Shown: one piece after another, positions 23,898 to 34,300 of the stretch
Position numbering within the stretch: the stretch's first letter is position 1
How the letters are laid out: each line of letters begins with the position of its first letter
DNA from: Tetrahymena elliotti 4EA
Taxonomy: Eukaryota > Ciliophora > Oligohymenophorea > Hymenostomatida > Tetrahymenidae
Assembly (NCBI GenBank): GCA_000231825.2
Contig: JH720317.1
Coordinates: 970,407 to 1,034,406 of the forward strand
DNA length: 64,000 bases
Direction: 5' to 3'
Translations under genes and position numbers: made by a program
The notes under the pieces: model-generated
Told to the model about the DNA's origin: nothing
Database searches by the model: none
The model's input: only the letters and a program-made list of their open reading frames with translations

Positions 23898-24824
23898 ATG
23901 CTAAATTCATAAAAAATTTAGAAATTATTGCTCATGGGAAGTGAATATGCAGGGAAAACTTCCATGCACTCTGTTATGTTTGCAAATTATCCTGCTAAAG
24001 AGACTATGGGAATAGGTTATACAGTTGGTATTGAGAGATAGTTTATTAGGTTTATGGGTAGCCTCACTCTCAATTTATGGGACTGTGCTGGTTAAGAAAA
24101 GTTGATGAAAAGCTACTTTAACCAATAGAGAGATATCATTTTTAAGGATGTTTAAGTTCTTGTTTATGTATTTGATGTAGGAAGTAAACAAAATTTTTCT
24201 GATGAAGATTTAATTTCCTATAAATCTTGTATGGAAAGATTAGCTGAACTATCTGAAGGAGCTCAAGTGTTTGTATTACTGCACAAGATAGATTTGATAA
24301 ATCCAAAATATCAACAAGATGTTTTTGAAAAAAAGTAGAATGAAATACGTTCTCTATTTGATGACAAAAGAGTTATTATAAAAGGATTTTTTCCAACTTC
24401 TATCTGGAATGAAACTCTATACAAAGCTTGGAGTGTAATAGTTCAGTCTTTAGTTCCTAATTTATAGTAAGTCAACAACTAATTAAAATAATTTTGCTAA
24501 TTTTGTGATGTTAATGAAGTAGTTTTATTTGAAAAGGCTACTTTTTTGGTTATTGCTTACTACAGCACCAATTAGTCAACCATAGCTAAATATGAAAGAG
24601 TCAGTAATATTATTAAAAAATTTAAGCTCTCCTGTGCTCAGTTAGGAACTAGGATAGATAAGATATCTTTTTCTTCTATCTTTAATTGTAACATTTAGGA
24701 GTTTAATGAAAATTCATTTATAATGATTTTTTATAAGAACTCTTCAATTAGTGAAGCCAATATTGATTTTAATATTAAATAATCTAAAAGATTTTTGTAA
24801 GAATCTATTAAAAACATGTTTTGA
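23898..24824 (+). CDS. RagA/Gtr1-like GTPase, paralogue 1
   Basis: Intronless, 308 residues, TGA stop. It is a clear RagA/RagB (Gtr1) family small GTPase, the kind that forms RagA-RagC heterodimers on lysosomes or vacuoles and recruits TORC1 in response to amino acids. Visible motifs: P-loop Gly14-x4-Gly19-Lys20-Thr21; switch region with a conserved Thr-Met-Gly-Ile-Gly; Trp61-Asp62-Cys63-Ala64-Gly65-Gln66; His129-Lys130-Ile131-Asp132 in place of NKxD, as in RagA; Thr-Ser-Ile-Trp-x-Glu-Thr-Leu-Tyr-Lys-Ala-Trp; then the C-terminal roadblock-type domain (Glu-Val-Val-Leu-Phe-Glu, Asn-Ile-Ile-Lys-x-Phe-Lys). Start ATG 23898 gives a short leader before the Leu-Leu-Leu-Met-Gly strand; an internal ATG lies just at the P-loop. 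Most RagA proteins have Asp-Cys-Gly-Gly-Gln, so Ala64 departs from family and sister copy. The sister gene lies 1.1 kb downstream in the same orientation. Confidence 0.9.
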
Positions 24825-25945
24825 CATTCAAATAATAAATCAAAAATCAACAATTGATGATTCTTAATTAAAATAATTTAATTTATTCTAAATTTTGTTT
24901 GTTTAAATTATCAAACAATTGTATTTATCTTCATAAAATATGGAGAAATATCCTAAAGCTGACTTACACACAAACATTATTTAAAAAAGTAAATTACAGT
25001 CAAGCAAACAAATAAATTAAATTCAGCAACATCTTCTAATTATTAATTTCAATTTAGAATTTAAAATAAAAAATATATTCCAACTGAAATCTTATTTAAA
25101 AAGAATTATGATATATGATCGTTTAAACTATTTTAAATTAATTTTTTTTATTAATTTCTCCTAAAAAGAAAATGTTTGTTTTTTTATTGAATATAGAAAG
25201 AAATTTAAAGAAAAAAAACAATTTTTACAACTAAAATTGAAATATTTTTCATTTTAAAATAAAAAGATAAGTTTATAAAATGTAATATTGAATAATATTT
25301 AAATTAAATAAGTCTGTGATCAATTTAGTAGTTTATTATCAAATAGAGCATTTAATCATATTAAAAATACTATTTTAAAATACTGAGAAAGAAATCATAA
25401 AGCATTTAACAATTTTGAATAAACTTTATGAAAAAAAGCATTATTTTTATATTTACTTATTCTTTAAAAAAAGAAATGAATTATTTTATTTGTTGAGTAA
25501 TTGAATGAGTTGTTTTTAAATATAATGAAATTAACATTTTAATAAATTAATTGATATTAAATTATTTGATTAAAGATAAATTTTTAAATGAAGATGGGAA
25601 ATTGAATGCATTATTTCACAGAGCAAATTAATTTGTGGGAGAGGTATTTAATACTTTTGTGATATTATTGATTGATTATAAAAGAAAAAATGTAAATTTA
25701 TACAATCAATAGTTCTAATTTTTTAAGAGATTCTTTTATTTGAATATGTATTATATTTGGTGTTGTGTATGTGCATGTAGTATGTTTGTGATGATTAGAG
25801 TAATTAGATGAATGAATAAGTGAGTGAGCAAATCAATAAAAATATCAATAATAAATATTTTTTACAACAAAAATTAAAAAGGGTGAAAAAAGCTAATAAA
25901 TAATTAGATAAATAAAGAAATAAAAATATAAAGTTGATTAGAGAG
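24825..25945. other. spacer between the tandem Rag genes
   Basis: 1.1 kb of AT-rich sequence with no open frame worth calling. Each Rag gene therefore probably has its own promoter. Confidence 0.6.
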
Positions 25946-26860
25946 ATGAAGAAATTATTACTTATGGGTCGTTAAGGTGCTGGTAAAACATCCATGCACT
26001 CCATTATTTTTGCAAACTATCCTGCTAGAGAAACAATGGGTATTGGTTATACTGTCGGTGTTGATTAGTAATTAATTAGATTTATGGGTAACCTTACTCT
26101 CAACTTGTGGGATTGCGGTGGTTAAGATAAATTGATGAAGCACTATTTCCACTAACAAAAGGAAACTATCTTTAAGGATGTCGAAGTTCTCATTTATGTA
26201 TTCGACGTTGACAAGCAAGGAATTGATTTAGAAGAAGATTTGACCACCTACAGAATTTGTTTAGAAAATTTGGCTGAGTTATCAGTAGGTGCAAAAGTCT
26301 TTGTTTTAATACATAAAATGGATAAAATATAACCTAATTAGTAGAAGGAAGTTCTTGAGAGAAAAAAACAAGAAATTTCAAGTTAATGCAATGACAACAG
26401 AGTTAATGTTTTGGGATTCTTTGCCACTTCTATTTGGGATGAGACTCTTTACAAGGCATGGAGTAGCATCGTTCAATAGATGGTTCCCAACATGCAATTT
26501 ATCAAGTAACAATTAAAAGAATTCAGCGATCTTTGTGATGCAGATGAAGTTGTTCTATTTGAAAAGTAGACTTTCCTTATCATTGCCTTTTATGACAAAA
26601 ATGAAAGAGGTATGCTCAAATACGAAAGAGTCAGCAATATTATAAAATAATTTAAGCTTTCTTGTGTTAAGCTAGGAGCAAATATCCAAGGAATCACTGT
26701 CAAAAATAAATTCAGCTCTACTATCTAAGAATTCAATGAAAACTCATTTATTATGGTTGTTTATTCTGATCCTAGAATCAGCCAAGGAGCTATTGATTAT
26801 AACTTATAATATGCTAGAAGTCACTTCAAGCTCTCTCCTGACTCTGAAAACTCTCAATGA
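25946..26860 (+). CDS. RagA/Gtr1-like GTPase, paralogue 2
   Basis: Intronless, 304 residues, TGA 26858-26860. Same family as the gene at 23898, and closer to canonical RagA. P-loop Gly8-Arg-Gln-Gly-Ala-Gly-Lys14-Thr15, Trp-Asp56-Cys-Gly-Gly-Gln60, His123-Lys124-Met125-Asp126, then Thr-Ser-Ile-Trp-Asp-Glu-Thr-Leu-Tyr-Lys-Ala-Trp. The roadblock-type C-terminal domain is complete. Start ATG 25946 is directly before the first beta strand (Lys-Lys-Leu-Leu-Leu-Met-Gly), which makes the start firm. Its codons are richer in C and G than those of paralogue 1, which may mean higher expression. It would act with a RagC/Gtr2-type partner, which is not in this window. The two copies are tandem duplicates that have diverged widely. 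Confidence 0.93.
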
Positions 26861-28842
26861 GAAATCAATCAATCAACCAACCAATCAAGCATGCACATAT
26901 GCATGCATGTTTGAATTAATATTATAAGTAAATTCTATTTTAATAAATTTAGTAACTATTAAAATTAATACCATGGTAAAAAATAAAATATAATATAATC
27001 TGTCTGGCATATCTTATCTATAAATGCCATCTTGTATTCAAATTTGTTATGAGATATCACACTTCCAACACTTTTTTTAATATTTGTTTTATTTTTACAA
27101 TTAATTTAATTTGTTTGATAATTTATTTGATTTAAAAATATGTAATAGTTTATTTAATCATATGCTTATAATTTAGGTTTTAAGTTTGCATCAAATCCAT
27201 ATAAAATAAATAATTATATTGTTTAAGATATTTAAATCAAAATTTAAAAAATAGATTAATAACATAATTATAAAATATTTGTTATTTTTTATTCAACAAA
27301 ACTGAATATTTAATTTTCAACATAAGATTTTTTGAATAAAGCTATTAAAAATCATTATAAATTTATTTTAGATCAATTCATAAAATGGTTTTTTACAAAA
27401 TTGGGTTTACATTTAAAATTTTAAAGCTGGCCATATTATTGACTCATAATACAAATAAGTTTATAAGGCATAAACAAAATACCATTTTTAATTGATCATG
27501 CAGAAAAGCATAATGATATAATATAAAAAATGGTTCAAAAATATCAAATTTATCCTTATCAAAAAGTAATCGGTTTCTTTTTCAATAAACCTGATTGTAT
27601 AATCCAGTAATAAAGCAACAACAGTGTATAATTAATTTATTTTAATAGTGACATTTTAATTTAATTCAAATAATAGTTTTTTCACTTCATTACGAAAAAC
27701 ACCGCAGCCTTTTAATAATAAATTTTCCAATTATTTGTGATTAAATATCAATCAAATTTTTAATCGTTAAGAAAAAATAATCTGGGTATAAGAAAAATAT
27801 CTTTGTTATTGAAGTATTTTATTTATGAAAATAATTAAGAAATTAGAAGTTTTAATCTCAGAATAATCACAATTTAATTCTTCTATTTAAATTTAGGCAA
27901 AAGTAAGATAAATAGAAAAAAATATTTCTTAATTGAAAATACTTTAAAAGAATATGTATTTGAGTTAAAAGCTTCTTTTAAAACTAGAATTTATTTAATT
28001 AATACATTATTTGTTAAATAATAATTAAATAATTATCAAATTTAATTATTTTATCTAAATGTATGTAAGGATAAATAAAATGGTATAACTCGTAAGTAAA
28101 AATATTTTATTGCTAATTTAAAATGTTTATTTCGGTTAAAAGAAAAACATTCTTCATAATTGACATTTTAGTAACTTTAAAGGTAGTTTTTTAAATTAGG
28201 TTTTATTTTTGTCATTATCAGAAATGTTTAGTCAAGAATAGTAATAGAATAATCTTCTTTCAATGTTTATTAAAATAAATAAAATCATGAATATGCTTCT
28301 TCTTTATTCAAAATTTTCTCAAAGTATATTTAAGTTAAAGGGTTGTTATAAGTATAAATCAATAAGATTATACATGGCAAGTATTTGCTTATGAAGGTAG
28401 TATTTATCCTTCGTGAGAGGTTGAGTTAGTTTTTTGTAATTGTTTTAATCATTTATTATGATAAGATCTTTATTTTATATTTTAATGTGTTTAATTTATT
28501 TATTTGTTTAGTGTTTTTAAAGGATTTATTTGTTTTTTAACTGTTTTTTTTTATTTTTATTTTTAATTTTTTTGACAATTTCAAGCATTTTTTATTTAAT
28601 CTCAAGCAAATTTGTTTGTTTTTTTATATTATTTGATTTTTTCTTTTTTAGTATTATTTGTTTATTTATTTGTTTGTTGTTTTATATGAGTTGGTTGGTT
28701 TGTTGGAAAGAGAAGTATTTTTATCAAGGCATGTTTTTTTAGATGTTGTTTGATTTTCTTTCTTTTTTTATATATATTCCTAAAAGAAAAGAGAAGGGTT
28801 TTGTATAGGGAATAAGAAGATGGTTTTAAAAAATAGGGTTAA
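26861..28842. other. AT-rich intergenic stretch
   Basis: About 2 kb with no gene recognised. The part from 28430 to 28760 is T/G-rich on the + strand and gives a Phe-rich open frame, which I read as compositional. Confidence 0.55.
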
Positions 28843-28856
28843 TATAGGATTTTAAA

Positions 28857-29100
28857 TAAAAGCTAGAAGCAGCGGGAGGATTTGGTAAACTGAATAGGGT
28901 TAAATCAAGTGATCTATCTTCCACTTTACTTTGGTGTCCTCGCTCACTGTCTACATACCTTCCTGTGCACCGCTTAATACTGGTTACTAAGGCACACAAT
29001 TAGCTAGCCACAGTATATCCGCAGATATAAAGTGGCGCATGTGGCAATTCTTTAACAAATTTGGCGTGTGGTCGCTAATATGATCATTTGTAGAAATAAA
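28857..29100. ncRNA. GC-elevated island, possible structured RNA
   Basis: A sharp rise in GC for about 240 bases. It holds TATATC-CGCA-GATATA, a perfect 6-bp hairpin with 4-base loop, nested inside GCCACA...TGTGGC, a second perfect 6-bp pairing (about 28998-29044). An upstream TGTGC can pair with GCACA (about 28956 and 28994). It resembles no snRNA, SRP or RNase P core that I know. In the ciliate code one + frame also stays open from about 28843 to 29291, so a protein exon is the alternative. Strand is not determined. Confidence 0.25.
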
Positions 29101-29287
29101 AAGAAAAAAAAAATTGGTTATTAATTTTTTATGATCATATTTTAGGTCTCCTGTGTTTCAGTCGTTCAGTTTCTCTGGGTTCATTTAAAGTGTCTGCCTC
29201 TTTAGTATTCTATATCATGGACTCAGCCTCATTTGATTATAACTATCAAATAGGATGGTTATTATAATTGTTTTTTGAATAGTTATT

Positions 29288-29509
29288 ATGGTGACTTTAC
29301 CATTAGATATATATTAAAACATGTAACGAATTCCCATCACTGAAAAAACTTCCGAATTTGTTGATGTTAAAAACTTGGTTCCGAGAAAGGGTCTCTCTTT
29401 AATCCGTGGAAATTTAAAAAACTTAGTAAACATTAAGGACTTTGTTAGAGCTCTTTATGCTTAATTAAAAACTTCGGCCTAGATTCGTAAGATTAATTAA
29501 AATCTTTGA
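29288..29509 (+). CDS. hypothetical small protein or first exon
   Basis: An ATG-initiated open frame of 73 codons in the ciliate code, TGA at 29507-29509. GC is well above background and composition looks protein-like: mixed Lys, Val, Leu, Arg, with a Pro-Arg-Lys-Gly and an Ile-Arg-Gly motif. A possible donor GTAAGATTAATT at 29487 means it could be a first exon whose continuation I cannot find. No family recognised. The opposite strand also has long frames here, so the call is weak. Confidence 0.3.
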
Positions 29510-30547
29510 AAAAAATTATATGTTTAAGAAAAGTCTTTAATTAGTTTTTAACGAATACAATCAACGAACAAACTAATTCCTAATAAAATTAATAATATTT
29601 TTTATAGTCTTTCTTAAATTAGTTACATAGGTGTTTTCGATTTTTTACCCTTTTGATAATGTAAGCAATATCTTCATCTAAATGTTTAATAAAAGAATCT
29701 CTGAAACTACTATTATGCTTTTTAAAGTATTTCTGTCCAATATATTTATTATCTTAGGTAGGTTCTCAAGTTCTAAAAGTATTTCATTTAAAATTGTTGA
29801 GCTTTTAAATTTCTTTCTTAATATTACTTATCAATTTCCATAATAAAAGTCTATTCAAGAGCGATTTAGAATAAACAAGCAAATAAATTTTAAACTCTAT
29901 TTTAATAAATTTTATTCAATTTTTTTTTTAAATAATCAATTAATACTATTTCTAATATAAAAGTAGTCTATAAATTGCTATGCCGATTTTAGTTAGTATT
30001 TTAGAGCTTAAAAAGTACTTTATTGGTCTATAAATGTAAATATAAACTATGATAATTTACAATTTATATAGAAAGGAATACAAATCACTTTTGGTTCTAT
30101 CACAAGATTTCTTTGGAAATATCTATCCAGTTTAGTTTTAATAATCTCTTTATCTAAAATGGCTATTATTATTTATTATTCCATACTGTTAATTTCTTAT
30201 TGATGCTATCTATTATTAGAAATAAGAAAATTCTATGATTTATTTTAACCACTAATTATGTGCTAGATTCTATTATCGATTGATGTTTCTCTGTTAATTT
30301 TATCAAAGAACGTCAGCTCTTTTTATCAAAAATCTTATAGAAACTTTTAGGTGAAGTATTAATTATAAAAGAAAAAACATATTAATTAGTTAGTCACTTT
30401 CGTTCTGAACTAATGAACAAGAAAGATAAAAATAAGTGCCTAGATATTTATTAGTGATTCTTTTAAAGAAATTTATTGTTTGTTCTAATATAAAAAGGGT
30501 TTATTTTGTTTATTAATATCCTTTTGAGTTTTATGTATTTGCAGTAT
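29510..30547. other. intergenic stretch with ambiguous minus-strand frames
   Basis: Two overlapping minus-strand frames stay open for 80-100 codons between 29340 and 29840. Neither has a start or a recognisable motif, and both are compatible with chance at this base composition and code. Nothing else is seen. Confidence 0.5.
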
Positions 30548-30554
30548 AAAAAAA
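30548..30554 (-). terminator. Pol III T-run after tRNA-Phe
   Basis: Seven A on the + strand, i.e. T7 on the minus strand, directly after the tRNA 3' end. This is the usual RNA polymerase III stop. Confidence 0.8.
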
Positions 30555-30627
30555 TGCCTTCACTCGGGATCGAACCGAGGACCGTAAGATCTTCAGTCTT
30601 ACGCTCTCCCAACTGAGCTATAAAGGC
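30555..30627 (-). tRNA. tRNA-Phe(GAA): tRNA-Phe (anticodon GAA)
   Basis: Seventy-three bases read on the minus strand. Acceptor stem GCCTTTA/TGAAGGC with discriminator A; D arm with A box (TAGCTCAGTTGGGAGAGC); anticodon arm AAGAC-TGAAGAT with anticodon GAA; T arm TCGG/CCGA with the GGTTCGATCC B box. All stems pair with one G-U wobble in the acceptor. No intron, and no encoded CCA, as usual for eukaryotic nuclear tRNA genes. Confidence 0.95.
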
Positions 30628-31360
30628 TTTATGTAATAAAAATAAAAATAGAATTTGGTAACTTAGAATAAAAGAGTTGATAAAAAGAACTGAAGTAATC
30701 TTAAAAATAAATTTCAGGCGTAAAAAGAAATTTTTAGTAAAATAAAAATTTAAAATTGAAATAGAAAACAATTAAAATAGATAGATAGATTTTAATCAAT
30801 TTTGAATTAAAAAATGTTTCATCAATTCCTGCAATGATAGTGATGATGTCTATAAATTTATATCTTCTTAATAGACAGAAAAACTAGTTTTGTTTATTTG
30901 CTTGTTTGTTCTGTTTGTATATGAATTCGTTCGCTTGGTTAACTATTGAATGAATAAGATTTCATAAGTAGAAGTCAAGAAATATCATTTGCAAAAAAGA
31001 ATACATTATATACGAATAAATAGGTAAAAATAAAAAGAGAAAATTAATAGAGACTATAACAAAAAGCAATTAAGCTTATTCGGGATTACAAGAAAGTGCG
31101 TTTAAGAAAATTTATTTAAAATATCTTGATGCTTTTTTTGTTTGTTATTAGTATATTAAATTTAATTGAAGGGATTATTAACAGCAAAAATTTGATAACA
31201 ATTAATACTAAAAAGAAATAAATAAGTAAATAATTAAATAAATAAATACCTAAAATTAGTAGAGTAAGTAGGTCAATTAAGTATTATACAAAAAGCATTA
31301 AGACCAAACAAATATTATTGAAATAGTTTCTCCTAACAATACGCAATATCCTTATAAGCC
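30628..31360. other. spacer between tRNA-Phe and the channel gene
   Basis: Divergent upstream region of the tRNA and of the + strand gene starting at 31361. AT-rich, no gene seen. Confidence 0.6.
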
Positions 31361-34300
31361 ATGGCTTCATTACCAATACCAACAGAGTAGAGAGGGGAAG
31401 ATTCGCCCTTGAACGATATCAAAATAGAGATGACTGACATGAATACCAAAAGCGAGGTCAATAATAATAATAAAATGGTAGCCAGTTCTAAAGTTTTCAG
31501 TAAATACAAAACTAAAATGATGAAGTAAGCATTAAAAATATTTTAAAATGAGCAATTTTATTCAGCTTTTACTCAAATAATTCATTTTTTTAATAATTAT
31601 AAAGCTCAAACATGTAATCGAGGGTTGAAAATGTAAAAATTTACTGATCATCTTTGTTATCAACTACTTATTAAACACATTAATAGATGTTAGATTAATC
31701 TTTTTATTACTATCACCATCAACAGGAAAACAAATACGACATTGAAAACTACACAAAAAAGCAAAAACCCAACAAAGACAGCTACGCAGTTTTTAAAAAA
31801 AAGATAGACAGCTTGCATATGAGAAAAGTAATTTATTCACTCAAACATTCATTCATTCATTTTAGATTTGCCTATACGTTTAATTTTGTTACCTCGTTAT
31901 TAGTTTTTAATCTGTTGTTACTTGCTTCTTTGTTATTTATTTAATCGTTTGCTTATTTGATAGCTATCTTTTGCTCTTTGAAAAGAAGATTTAATGATCA
32001 AGAAGCTTTCCCTTCTTGAAAAATAATGCAAATGTGCAAAATTTAGAATGAAGAGAAAGAATTGAATTGATTTTTTTAATTTTAAGATTTGTTAAAATGA
32101 AAGGAAATTAACACTTTTGTAGACTTTAGAATTTTTAGATATTACTAAATAGCTTCTTTCTTTTTTGATGAAAAACAGTAGAATTACAAATATTTAGTAA
32201 TTCTTCAAAAATATAAAATATTCTACTTTCGTCTTATCCATTCCTTAATTAATCAATTTAAAAAAGCCAACTAATAAATTGATTTAAATAATCGCTTAAT
32301 TGTTAGATAAATAAACCTCATTTTAAAATAGAGATCAATCAGAGCATATTTTTTAGAACTAACTTATTCTTCTCTATTAATACATACAAAAAATATCCAA
32401 ATTCTTTTAAAAAAAAATGAAAAAATTATATTTTTGACTTATACAAATTAACCTATCGAATCCTTTCATTTTACTTTTTAACTAACATGAAATACTTTTA
32501 CAATCACTTGTTTATCACTGAATGATTTGATTTCTCTTATAACCATAGATTAATATTTCTTGAAATAATTTGATTCATCTACGAAAACTGAACTAATTTA
32601 TTTAATTAATTAATAACTAAGAAAAACCCAAATACAAATTAACTTGATCTTGAATATGACTGTTGTGGAGATTTAGTTTGTGATACAGATATTCCTGGCC
32701 ACTGTTGTTGGTCAACTTCAAAGACAACTGCTGTTGACGAGAGAGGTGTAGGAATTACTCTTTACTTCAAGAGCTTAAAGCATCTTATTTGGAATTATCT
32801 TTTCCTTATGATTATATCTGCCCCTATCTTATTCTTCTGCCTATATTGTAAATTAATTTTTCTTACTTTTTCCTCTTATCTATTCATTCATTCACTCATT
32901 TATCCATCCATTCTATTAATAATAATGAAATTCTTTTGATTTTAACTTTTTAATTCTTTTTTTAATTCACAAATTAAAGCCTCTAAAGAGAGCACTGGTG
33001 AAATAAACTCCTTTGAGTCATTTCTCTAAAGTTCCACAGTAGGTAACATAGGGCAAGGTATAATTCAAAATATCATTAATTATTTAGATTTTTTAGTCAC
33101 AATTTAATAATCTCACTCAACCTAAATAAATTGTTTTTATTTCCATATTATTATAGATGCAAGATAATGCTTCAAAGATGCTTTCAATTCTGTCACAGTT
33201 ACTGAGTATGTGATGAAATGCTCAACAGGTAGTTTAGCAATGAGTCAAACATTTTCTTGGGGTTTATGTAAATAAATTAATTGATAATTTTTCTTATCAG
33301 CGTTTACAGATGAAAATATTAAATTTGTGGAGTTAAGCTTAAATAAATTTTTCAATTGAAAATTAAATAAAGCCTTTATTTTACACCTGGTAAATTAGTT
33401 TGTAGAAGACAAATTTGCTAACTTTCTATAACTTTTTCTAATAAATGAGCTTAATTTTGTTTACTTCTAAAATAAAATTAATTTGCTTTAGAAATTTAAT
33501 ATTATTTTATCTATCTTTCATGAGATTTTTATAAAAGTATTAGCAACCTTAAAAACATTTACATATATAAATAGTTTTAAAAAGCAAAAGTTAGTTTGAT
33601 TATGAATAACAAAATTGCGCTCTGGTTGATGATACTAAGTTAGATAAATCTAAGAATAGAGATATTAAAGATATTCCTTTTATTAAAACCTGTTAAGACT
33701 AAGAGAGCTGTACACTTTCTTAAGCTGACATCAAATCTTTATTCACTACAACAGATTACTAAGACACTAATTTTTACATCAAGGCATATTGTCAAGGTAA
33801 CTATTTATCTATCTATCTATTAATTAATTTGTTTATTCATTCATTCAAGGAATAATATCTAATTCCAGTAAGATATAATAAATCAATATTTAGTTTCGAG
33901 TTCAATGTAAACTTCTTTAAAATCAAAAACAAATTAAATTTTCTTTGTTTTCCAGTAGATTTTTATTATTATTAATTTCCTGACTTCTTTTTTGATAAAA
34001 ATTTGTAGAAAAAAAAACTCATTTTTTGATGCGAATCAAAATTAATTTTTAAATTACACTCAGAATTTCTCTCTTTTTTTTTACAAATTAATGAAAAAGA
34101 GTACCATCCTGTTATGATTAAAATAACCAAAGCAGACACCTTAAGAATTATAAAAATAAATTTGGATAAATAGTAATTTAATCATTAAAATCTGAGCAAA
34201 ATTAAACTCTAAAAATATACACTTCAAATTATAATCAAATAAAGAAAAACAAACAAAAATTAAAAACATTTTTTACTTCAGAATTATAAAAAGAATTTGA

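Noticed and set aside
29337..29840. Two overlapping minus-strand open frames of 80-140 codons
   Set aside because: No start codon, no motif, and two different frames look equally good. With only TGA as stop and low GC, such lengths arise by chance.
30463..30771. Minus-strand 102-residue open frame
   Set aside because: It runs straight through the tRNA-Phe gene, and its distinctive residues come from translating the tRNA.
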